Shown: positions 1 through 5,793 of the stretch, in pieces
How the letters are laid out: the number at the start of each line of letters is the position of its first letter
Numbering within the stretch: the stretch's first letter is position 1
Assembly: GCA_027080245.1 (NCBI GenBank)
Contig: JALWSN010000581.1
Location: 1 to 10,770 of the forward strand
DNA length: 10,770 bases
Source of the DNA: Ignavibacteriales bacterium
GTDB taxonomy: Bacteria > Bacteroidota > Ignavibacteria > Ignavibacteriales > Melioribacteraceae
Direction: 5' to 3'
Made by a program: the position numbers and the translations under genes
The notes under the pieces: generated by a model
What the model saw: only the letters and a program-made list of their open reading frames with translations
Told to the model about the DNA's origin: nothing
The model's database searches: none

Positions 1-618
1 GGGTTGAAAGTCTTTGCCGAAACTTGTCCGCAATATTTGTTTCTAACAGATTCGCTGCTTTCTCTTCCCGACTTTGAAGGCGCAAAGTTCGTTTGCTCTC
101 CGCCTCTAAGAAAAGCATCCGACAACAAGGCTCTTTGGAAAGCGATTGTAAAAAACGAAATTCAAACAGTTGCCACGGACCATTGCCCGTTTAATTTTAA
201 GGGACAGAAAGAATTAGGGCGCGAAGCTTTTAACAAAATACCCAACGGATTGCCAGGTGTGGAAAACCGTTTATTATTACTTTTTTCAGAAGGAGTAAAA
301 AAAGAGCGAATTACGTTGGAACAATTTGTTGAGGTTACCGCTACAACGCCGGCTAAGATTTTCGGATTGTATCCCCGTAAGGGAACAATAGAAGAAGGAA
401 GCGACGCGGATTTTTATTTTTTGAACCCGGACGCAGAAACGACCATTTCCGCCGCCACCCACCACATGAATGTGGATTACAATCCTTATGAAGGAATGAA
501 ACTAAAAGGGAAAATCGAAAAAGTGTTTTCGCGCGGAGAATTAATTGTGGACGGCAATAAGCTTCTCGCCCAGCAAGGACGGGGTATTTACTTGCATCGG
601 GAACGTTTTCAGCAATAA
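1..618 (+). CDS. hydA: Dihydropyrimidinase / D-hydantoinase, C-terminal part (5' end outside window)
   Basis: A cytoplasmic amidohydrolase that opens the ring of dihydropyrimidines or hydantoins, as in reductive pyrimidine breakdown. The reading frame is open to the left edge, so about 205 residues of a usual 450-480 are visible and the TTG at base 4 is not a real start. Family motifs are clear: ETCPQYL, then CSPPLR, TDHCPF, GQKELG, KIPNGLPGVE, PAKIFGL, PRKGTI, GSDAD, THH and VDY. Counting from base 4, Ser32 (CSPPLR), Asp59 (TDHC) and Asn81 (PNG) are spaced like the substrate-binding Ser, the metal-binding Asp and the substrate-binding Asn of known hydantoinases. The His ligands and the carboxylated Lys would lie upstream of the window. 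The gene converges on the cytochrome gene and ends at a strong hairpin. Dihydropyrimidinase is favoured over allantoinase or dihydroorotase from the C-terminal motifs; the exact substrate is not certain. Confidence 0.9.
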   Translation, partial: GLKVFAETCPQYLFLTDSLLSLPDFEGAKFVCSPPLRKASDNKALWKAIVKNEIQTVATDHCPFNFKGQKELGREAFNKIPNGLPGVENRLLLLFSEGVKKERITLEQFVEVTATTPAKIFGLYPRKGTIEEGSDADFYFLNPDAETTISAATHHMNVDYNPYEGMKLKGKIEKVFSRGELIVDGNKLLAQQGRGIYLHRERFQQ

Positions 619-648
619 AAACGGGGCTTTAGCAAGCCCCGTTTTTTT
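617..648. terminator. Bidirectional rho-independent terminator
   Basis: The stem ACGGGGCTT (621-629) pairs with AAGCCCCGT (634-642) around a TAGC loop. It can be extended by A-T pairs between 617-620 and 643-646. A run of seven T follows on the plus strand and five A precede it, which become T on the minus strand. It sits in the 48-bp gap between two convergent genes and can end both the hydantoinase transcript and the cytochrome transcript. Confidence 0.93.
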
Positions 649-666
649 AATTCAAATGAACCAGGA

Positions 667-2124
667 TTAATCCTTCCCATACCTTTTCTTAAATTCCATT
701 TGAGCTTTTTTCCTCTTAGCTTTTTCTTCGGGGGAAAGTTTTCCAATGTACCATTTGTGTTCCGGAGTGTTAAGAAGCTTGTCCAATTGAGCCAACAGAA
801 TCTTTGCCCCCTTGGCTTTTGTTTGGTTTTTGGAATTTAAGTTTTTCTCGCCTATTTCTTTTAATTCGGGAAGGAACTCCGTGTACCAGGCTTTTGCCAC
901 TTCGTAAAGTCCGTGCCAATGCGTGTAATCCGGAGCCATCATCGAAACGCCGTGCCTTGCGCGCCTGCCCTGATGGTGCCATATTTCCCACCAGTCCCAC
1001 TCTACTTTTTCGTCGAATTTCGTGTCGGTAATTAGTTTGTATTTGTAAAGGGTTTTCATCAGCTTAACGCCGGGTTTTCCGAATTTTTTGTTGTAAAGAT
1101 TGACCACTCCGTCGTACTGAATATAAAAATTATTTACGTAATTTTCCGAATGACAAACAGTGCAAACTTTTTTCATTGTCTCTCTTCTTACTTTCCAACT
1201 AACCTTGGACATTTTCTTCAGTCCAAGCTTCTTGTCGGAAACTTCAGGACGAACCGAAACAGGCGGGCGATTGTTCCAGCTAATGCGCGCGCCGACGTCG
1301 TGGGTTACCGGCAGCAAATCGCCGTCTTTGGTTCTAACGGCGGACATGTGGCAGGTAGCGCATGTTGGGGCGGCGGTGTAATCCTCACCCAGCACCCACT
1401 TGCTACTTGCTAAATTAAGATCTTTTTCGTGAGCGCGGTAAGCTATTCCGTGTTTAGATTCTTCGTAAATTTCTTTTTGAGGGTGGTCTGGTCCCAAATG
1501 GCATTTACCGCAAGTTTCGGGGCGTCTTGCCTGTTCGGCTGAAAATGCATGCCTTTGATGGCAAGCTGTGCACGAGCCAACGCTGCCGTCGGGATTGAAT
1601 CTGCCAATGCCAGTGTTAGGCCAGCTATTGGGAGTAGGATTTCCGTTTTTGTCGAATTTAACTACGCTGCCATGGCATTGTTTGCAGCCGCTTGCCGTAA
1701 GCGCCGAACCCCCGTAAAAATTAGTGTCGCCTTCTACAATGTCGGCGAGGAAATTATCCAGCGAGCCCAAAATTAAACCTGCTTTTGCATGATGGCTTTC
1801 CTCGAACTGTTGAACCTCGTTCGGATGGCATTGCGCGCAATCTTTGGGCGTTACAATAACGCTAATAGTGAAGCCGTTGTGTTCGATTGCGCCCGGCTCG
1901 CCGGCTTTTGCTTTGTGGCATTCGTAACAACCTACATTTGCCCTGTAGTGTTTGGATGTGCCCCACTCCTGGTAAATCCCCGTGGTTTCCGTCGAGTGGC
2001 ATCCAATACATTCTTGCGTCTGCTCAGAAAGCTTCGGCAGAATTTTCCCCTGAGAGTAAGAACTGCGCGGGAAGAGAAATACTCCCAGAATCAAAGCCAG
2101 AAAAATGGTAAGTGCTTTTTTCAT
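667..2124 (-). CDS. hao: Octaheme c-type cytochrome, hydroxylamine oxidoreductase (HAO) family
   Basis: A 485-residue exported protein with eight CxxCH heme-binding motifs at residues 39-43, 66-70, 96-100, 147-151, 185-189, 205-209, 255-259 and 321-325. Eight hemes, a GPDHPQ motif just after the sixth (Asp213, His214) and a late APDYTHWHG motif (Tyr400) match the HAO family, which interconverts hydroxylamine, NO and nitrite. By order, the fourth motif CKQCH would hold the catalytic heme, Asp213/His214 would be the active-site pair, and Tyr400 is a candidate for the residue that cross-links heme P460 in oxidative HAO. These equivalences are inferred from spacing, not aligned. Residues 1-24 form a Sec signal peptide (KK, hydrophobic core, cleavage near SYS/Q), so the protein is periplasmic. 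No C-terminal membrane anchor is seen and the end is rich in Lys. The ATG overlaps the upstream stop (ATGA), with GGAGAG five bases before it. The neighbouring membrane Fe-S protein suggests reduction by quinol, hence possibly a nitrite- or hydroxylamine-reducing role as in epsilon-proteobacterial Hao. Confidence 0.88.
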   Translation of the reverse strand: MKKALTIFLALILGVFLFPRSSYSQGKILPKLSEQTQECIGCHSTETTGIYQEWGTSKHYRANVGCYECHKAKAGEPGAIEHNGFTISVIVTPKDCAQCHPNEVQQFEESHHAKAGLILGSLDNFLADIVEGDTNFYGGSALTASGCKQCHGSVVKFDKNGNPTPNSWPNTGIGRFNPDGSVGSCTACHQRHAFSAEQARRPETCGKCHLGPDHPQKEIYEESKHGIAYRAHEKDLNLASSKWVLGEDYTAAPTCATCHMSAVRTKDGDLLPVTHDVGARISWNNRPPVSVRPEVSDKKLGLKKMSKVSWKVRRETMKKVCTVCHSENYVNNFYIQYDGVVNLYNKKFGKPGVKLMKTLYKYKLITDTKFDEKVEWDWWEIWHHQGRRARHGVSMMAPDYTHWHGLYEVAKAWYTEFLPELKEIGEKNLNSKNQTKAKGAKILLAQLDKLLNTPEHKWYIGKLSPEEKAKRKKAQMEFKKRYGKD

Positions 2125-3194
2125 AACTCTCCTTTTGTTTGTTTTACTTGTTTTTTATTCGATGTTTGAACGGGACTAAAATTGTGATTGATTAAATTTA
2201 TTTCTTTGTAATATTCCAAATATGTTTGTTCGGAGATTTTATTGCGCCACATTCCACTTAATTTTGCCGCTCCGGTAATTAAAAAATAAATCGCAAGAAT
2301 AGAGATAGCCACCAATTTGGGCTTAACTTCTTTTTGGACTGGAAGAGTTTGCAAACTTAACGCGCCTTTTACGGGACAAGCCTCAACGCAATTTAAACAC
2401 GTCGTGCATTCGTCCGATATTACAGTCTTAACTTTGTGAACTTTGATATTGGCGGGGCAAGCTTTTGTACAAAGCTCGCAGTCGATGCAGGTATTTTCGT
2501 CACGCTTGATTTTATTGGGGCTGAGGAACGAAATAATTCCCAAAAGCGCGCCGTACGGGCACAAATACCTACACCAAAAATTTCGGATGAAAATTGAAAG
2601 TACAAATAAGACAATTATTACCTTTAACGAAAAGAGAGAAATATCGGCAAAAAATTTGTAAAGCTTAATGTCGGCAAACAAATTGTAAGGACTGTCCAAA
2701 AATGACTTCAATGCTTCCTGGCTCATCCCGAAAATCGAATAAAGGAAAAATGCCAAAAGCAAATATTTCAGACTGCGCAAAGGGTAATCCAGCCAGCGCG
2801 GAAGAACGATTTTCCTTCTAAAAATTTTTTTCGTGAGCTTTTCGCCGAAATCCCCAATCCATTCGGAAATTGTGCCAATCGGACAAATCCAACTACAAAA
2901 AGATTTCCCGAACAAAAATGAAACGCTGAGAATAGCAATAAAAATAAAAAGTCCGGCGGGATGAAACGGATGTATTTTTCCGCTTAAAACAAAATAATAA
3001 AGACTCATTAACGAACTTATCGGAAGAAACCCTTCCACGCCCGCGGGACGAGGGTAATAGTTCGCGAACCCGTTGGAATTTAACCATTTAATAAAAAAAG
3101 TAAATTGAACGCCAATCCACAGGACAATTATTAAAAAAAATACCTGGCTCAAAAACCTGAGGGTTTGCGAATTAAATTTTATTTTCTTTTTCAT
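2121..3194 (-). CDS. NapH/CcoG-type membrane protein with four cysteine motifs and two [4Fe-4S] ferredoxin sites
   Basis: A 357-residue integral membrane protein of the NapH/NosR-C-terminal/CcoG (4Fe-4S polyferredoxin) group, which moves electrons between the quinone pool and periplasmic redox enzymes. Hydrophobic segments lie near residues 14-36, 60-71, 79-97, 140-157, 186-205 and 292-310. Two CxxxCP motifs follow membrane segments: CSWICPIG (100-107) and CRYLCPYG (208-215). Two classical ferredoxin motifs follow: Cys236/239/242/246 and Cys263/266/269/273, each ending in CP. A charged tail of about 47 residues follows the last membrane segment and is not recognised. The gene is first in a two-gene unit and its TGA overlaps the ATG of the octaheme cytochrome, so coupled translation and a shared pathway are likely. 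The ATG at 3194 lacks an obvious Shine-Dalgarno but lies about 25 bases after a predicted transcription start. CcoG itself is less likely because no oxidase genes are adjacent. Confidence 0.85.
   Translation of the reverse strand: MKKKIKFNSQTLRFLSQVFFLIIVLWIGVQFTFFIKWLNSNGFANYYPRPAGVEGFLPISSLMSLYYFVLSGKIHPFHPAGLFIFIAILSVSFLFGKSFCSWICPIGTISEWIGDFGEKLTKKIFRRKIVLPRWLDYPLRSLKYLLLAFFLYSIFGMSQEALKSFLDSPYNLFADIKLYKFFADISLFSLKVIIVLFVLSIFIRNFWCRYLCPYGALLGIISFLSPNKIKRDENTCIDCELCTKACPANIKVHKVKTVISDECTTCLNCVEACPVKGALSLQTLPVQKEVKPKLVAISILAIYFLITGAAKLSGMWRNKISEQTYLEYYKEINLINHNFSPVQTSNKKQVKQTKGEL
2125..2134 (-). promoter_or_regulatory. Ribosome binding site of the octaheme cytochrome gene
   Basis: On the minus strand AAAGGAGAGTT directly precedes the ATG. 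GGAGAG is a strong Shine-Dalgarno and lies inside the end of the upstream coding region. It fixes the start of the cytochrome gene at the ATGA overlap. Confidence 0.75.
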
Positions 3195-3225
3195 TTAAAA
3201 AACAGAATTTTTTGTCCGTTAATGC

Positions 3226-3254
3226 AATATACTCCCACAGTTTTTTTAAATCAA
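3226..3254 (-). promoter_or_regulatory. Sigma70-like promoter for the NapH-type/octaheme cytochrome operon
   Basis: On the minus strand TTGATT (3254-3249) and TATATT (3231-3226) are separated by exactly 17 bases. They match the TTGACA and TATAAT consensus at 4 and 5 of 6 positions. Transcription would begin near 3219 and give a leader of about 25 bases. No symmetric FNR/CRP-like or other operator was recognised beside it. The match is by eye in AT-rich DNA, and this lineage may use a different primary sigma consensus. Confidence 0.42.
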
Positions 3255-3277
3255 GGAATCTTTTACAAAATTAAAAT

Positions 3278-3309
3278 TATTAATAAAAATTAATATTTCC
3301 GTTCGGAAA
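3278..3309 (-). terminator. Possible weak terminator after the yhcG-like pair
   Basis: Two adjacent inverted repeats lie downstream of the last yhcG-like gene. TTTCCG (3296-3301) faces CGGAAA (3304-3309), and an all-AT hairpin TATTAAT/ATTAATA (3278-3284 and 3289-3295) has a four-base loop. On the minus strand they are followed by T-rich sequence (AATTTTAATTTTG). Position and orientation suit a terminator, but both stems are short and one is purely A-T. Confidence 0.3.
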
Positions 3310-3364
3310 GTTTCGGAGAATTCAAATATTCTCACAGGTTTCTCAATTAAAATTCGGCGACGTT

Positions 3365-4387
3365 TTAATTTCCATATTGAACTTTTGCTTCTCTAACAAC
3401 ATTTTCTAACGCAATTAATTCCCGCAACTTTGCGCGCAACAATTTTTTATCAATTAACTTGGTCTTGTAATCCGCAATAAGGGTAGGCGAAAGATTCCGG
3501 GAAAGAGCGAATTCAACAACCTCGTCATCTTTACCTTTACACAGTAAAATTCCAACGCTTGGGTTTTCGTGTTCTTTCTTAACGTTACGGTCAAGCGCTT
3601 CCAGATAAAAATTCATTTTACCAACAAATTCAGGCTGGAATTCTTCGATTTTCAAATCCACTGCGACCAGGCATCTCAGCTCTCTGTGGAAAAACAACAA
3701 GTCGATGTAATAATCATGGTTGCCAACTTCCACACGGTATTCTTCGCCTAAGAACGAAAATCCCTTTCCCAATTCCAGAATAAAATCTTTTAAGTTTTGT
3801 ACAAGCGCTTTTCTCAAATCTTTTTCGGAATAGTTTTTCGGCAAATCGAGGAATTCGAACACGTAAGTGTCCTTGAAAAATTTTTCATCGTTCAGATGTG
3901 TTGGCAACGAGGAGGCGATTTTCCCCGCTAACATTGAGCGTTCGTAAACAGCGGTATTTAGTTGTCTTTCCAGTTCTCTTACCGATAATTTTTCTTTAAT
4001 AGCAAGGCGAAGATAAAATTCTTTTTCTTCAAGAGATTTAATTTTGCTTAAAATTAGCAAATGCGAAGACCATGGAATTTGTGTCAACAGTGTTGACACA
4101 AATTCAACATCCTTGTAAGTCTCGTAAAACTGCTTCATTCTGTAAAGTCCGCGACGGGTAAAGCCTTTAATGTCGGGATGATTTTCCTTAATAAATTCAG
4201 CTAAACTATCCACAACCCCGGCGCCCCACTCGGCGTTGGCAACTTTTTCGGAAACAAATTTTCCTACGTTAAAATAAAGGGAAATTAGTTCTTCGTTAAC
4301 CTTGGCGTAAGCCCTTACCTGCGCTTCGCGTATCATCGAGACAATTCTGTTGAAATCATTGAAATGTTTGGGTTTTTCTTCCTCCAT
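3365..4387 (-). CDS. yhcG: YhcG/DUF1016-family PDDEXK nuclease-fold protein (downstream copy)
   Basis: A 340-residue cytoplasmic protein with an N-terminal DUF1016 domain (about residues 10-150; motifs GFTRRGLYRMKQFYETY and a WSSH segment at 106-109) and a C-terminal PDDEXK nuclease domain (about 170-325). Putative catalytic residues are Glu205 (LELGKGF), Asp229 (YYIDLLFFHR) and Asp244-x-Lys246 (VDLK), followed by GKMNFYLEALD and SVGILLCKGKDD. The ATG at 4387 is chosen over an in-frame TTG at 4429: GGGAG stands six bases before it and the length then equals that of the sister gene. The family is often found near restriction-modification or mobile DNA, but its biochemical role is poorly defined and none is seen here. 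It lies 65 bp downstream of a diverged paralogue on the same strand, probably co-transcribed. The DNA contains a perfect 31-bp palindrome covering codons 95-104. DNA cleavage is inferred from the fold only. Confidence 0.87.
   Translation of the reverse strand: MEEEKPKHFNDFNRIVSMIREAQVRAYAKVNEELISLYFNVGKFVSEKVANAEWGAGVVDSLAEFIKENHPDIKGFTRRGLYRMKQFYETYKDVEFVSTLLTQIPWSSHLLILSKIKSLEEKEFYLRLAIKEKLSVRELERQLNTAVYERSMLAGKIASSLPTHLNDEKFFKDTYVFEFLDLPKNYSEKDLRKALVQNLKDFILELGKGFSFLGEEYRVEVGNHDYYIDLLFFHRELRCLVAVDLKIEEFQPEFVGKMNFYLEALDRNVKKEHENPSVGILLCKGKDDEVVEFALSRNLSPTLIADYKTKLIDKKLLRAKLRELIALENVVREAKVQYGN
4075..4105. repeat. Perfect 31-bp palindrome inside the downstream yhcG-like gene
   Basis: The arm GAATTTGTGTCAACA (4075-4089) and its exact reverse complement (4091-4105) flank the single base G4090. 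All 15 pairs match. On the coding strand it encodes EFVSTLLTQI (residues 95-104), ending one base into the Pro codon before the conserved Trp106. The centre is the first base of the CTG codon for Leu100. Confidence 0.95.
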
Positions 4388-4452
4388 TTTTTGCTCCCAC
4401 AAAATTTTTGTCTTAGTTCTTAGGTTCAATTAAATTTTTAATAATTGATTAT

Positions 4453-5475
4453 TTAATTATTATCTCTCTCCGACAATAAATATCTTAATTCTTTTTCGAG
4501 CAACTTCTTATCGGGCAAATATAGCTGATATTTTGCAACAAATAATTTGTTTGTGATTGACCCTGTCGCGTATTCAACTAAAATCTCATCTTTATCTGCC
4601 GCTAACAATATTCCTATCGGCGGATTGTCGTCCGGCATATTTTCTTCTTCTTTAAAATAATTCAAGTACATGTTCATTTGTCCAATATCTTGATGACTTA
4701 CGCTCCCTATTTTCAAATCAATCAAAACAAAACATTTCAAAATACGATGATAAAAAACCAAGTCTACTTTAAAGTGTTTATTGTTCAAGGTGATGCGATA
4801 TTGTCGGCTAACAAAAGCAAATCCCTTCCCAAGTTCAAGAATAAACTGACTTAACTTATTTAACAGCTTTGTTTCTAAGTCTGTTTCGTTTAAAATTTTA
4901 TCATCGGAAATGTCCAGGAATTCAAAGACAAAAGGATCCTTCAAAATATCTTCTGCTTTTTCAATTTGTTGCCCCTTCTTAGCTAATTTCAAAACTGATT
5001 TTTTGTCTTTGCTCAATGCAAGTCTCTCGAACAGTGCAGATTTTTTCTGCCTTTTTAATTCTCGAACCGACCAATTTTCTTTAATACATTCTTGTTCATA
5101 AAACGAACGCGCCAAGTCATCGGACACGGAGAGTAGTTCGACATAGTGTGACCAACTTAATTTGCCAGACAGCGTCTGGCGTTTTGGGTATTTCAAATAC
5201 AGCAAGCGCATATATTGTAAGTTGGAACGACTAAATCCTTTTCCATAGTTAGTTTTTAAATCAATAGAGAGCCGCTTTAGTAACATCGTTCCATATTCAG
5301 CTTTTTCGCTCCCTTTTTGTTCGTATTCAACAATTTGTTTGCCTATTTCCCAGTAAGTTTTAACTAAAATTTCATTGATTTTCTTAAAAGCTACTTTTCT
5401 TGCATCTTCAAGCAAACGCCCAATATCAGAAAGTAATTTATCATAAGGAAGTGATTTTATTAGATATTTTCCCAT
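4453..5475 (-). CDS. yhcG: YhcG/DUF1016-family PDDEXK nuclease-fold protein (upstream copy)
   Basis: A 340-residue cytoplasmic protein, paralogous to the next gene downstream but clearly diverged. The N-terminal DUF1016 domain (about 10-155) carries GFSRSNLQYMRLLY, KLSWSHYVELL and ENWSVRELKRQ. The C-terminal PDDEXK domain (about 178-330) carries Glu214 (LELGKGF), Asp238 (KVDLVFYHR), Asp253-x-Lys255 (IDLK) and Gln266 (GQMNMYLN), a complete-looking nuclease signature. The start at 5475 is an ATG with only a weak AAGG nearby. The gene is notably AT-rich: one sampled 60-base stretch (5041-5100) is about 28% G+C, against about 48% in 9601-9660 of the S46 gene. That may indicate a separate origin. 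It is the first gene of a probable two-gene transcript leaving the divergent intergenic region. No methyltransferase, specificity subunit or transposase is beside it. The biological role is unknown; nuclease activity is inferred. Confidence 0.87.
   Translation of the reverse strand: MGKYLIKSLPYDKLLSDIGRLLEDARKVAFKKINEILVKTYWEIGKQIVEYEQKGSEKAEYGTMLLKRLSIDLKTNYGKGFSRSNLQYMRLLYLKYPKRQTLSGKLSWSHYVELLSVSDDLARSFYEQECIKENWSVRELKRQKKSALFERLALSKDKKSVLKLAKKGQQIEKAEDILKDPFVFEFLDISDDKILNETDLETKLLNKLSQFILELGKGFAFVSRQYRITLNNKHFKVDLVFYHRILKCFVLIDLKIGSVSHQDIGQMNMYLNYFKEEENMPDDNPPIGILLAADKDEILVEYATGSITNKLFVAKYQLYLPDKKLLEKELRYLLSERDNN
5164..5180. repeat. 17-bp interrupted palindrome inside the upstream yhcG-like gene
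   Basis: GCCAGAC (5164-5170) pairs with GTCTGGC (5174-5180) across three bases. On the coding strand it covers RQTLSG (residues 99-104), just before the conserved KLSWSHY. Its centre, G5172, is the first base of the CTG codon for Leu102, six codons before Trp108. That is the same relative position as the 31-bp palindrome in the sister gene. Confidence 0.85.
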
Positions 5476-5793
5476 TTCTTTTTAGCCTTGCTTTGATTTT
5501 TTTATAATTTCAAATTATCCGTTCGCTCTCATTTTACTTTTTAGAATTTTTTAAATTGGTTTTCAGCTTTTCAAATTATTAAAATCGCTTTCACAGAGAA
5601 TTTTTTATTAATGAAGATTTGCCGTCTATCAAAAATTAACCATTACAAAAGAATTTTCAAAACAACTCTGTTTGTTTTGCCTATCCAACGTTTTTAGCCA
5701 ACTAACTTTTCAAATTTTAATCCGTCAAAAATTAGATGTGTTTAAATAAATTTTTAAATTTCCAATCGTAGTATTAAGAATTTTGGAGAACCG
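5476..5793. other. AT-rich divergent intergenic region, 318 bp
   Basis: No gene was found here. It separates the minus-strand yhcG-like pair from the plus-strand S46 peptidase pair and should hold promoters for both, but no box pair with good spacing stood out on either strand. It holds three copies of TTTCAAATT followed by A/T (5508-5518, 5569-5579, 5708-5718) and an imperfectly placed hairpin, CAAAACAA/TTGTTTTG (5658-5665 and 5672-5679, loop CTCTGT). These may be no more than low-complexity AT sequence. Confidence 0.6.
5785..5788 (+). promoter_or_regulatory. Ribosome binding site of the first S46 peptidase gene
   Basis: GGAG lies five bases before the ATG at 5794. It supports that start over downstream Met codons and keeps the N-terminal export signal intact. 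Confidence 0.7.

Noticed and set aside
1789..2169. A 126-residue plus-strand open frame opposite the octaheme cytochrome
   Set aside because: Its Cys-rich character is the shadow of the antisense heme motifs, and it runs across the ATGA junction of two real genes.
3316..3333. Inverted repeat GAGAAT-6-ATTCTC as an operator or terminator
   Set aside because: Six-base arms in AT-rich DNA are expected by chance, no T run follows, and it is about 60 bases from the predicted promoter.
4388..4429. In-frame TTG start giving 14 more residues to the downstream yhcG-like protein
   Set aside because: The ATG at 4387 has a good GGGAG six bases upstream and gives a 340-residue protein equal in length to its paralogue.
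5658..5679. Hairpin CAAAACAA/TTGTTTTG as a terminator or regulatory RNA
   Set aside because: The stem is AT-rich, lies between divergent genes where no transcript should end, and is not followed directly by a T run.
5508..5718. Three copies of TTTCAAATT plus A/T as an operator array
   Set aside because: Spacing is irregular, the unit is short and low in complexity, and similar AT strings are common in this region.
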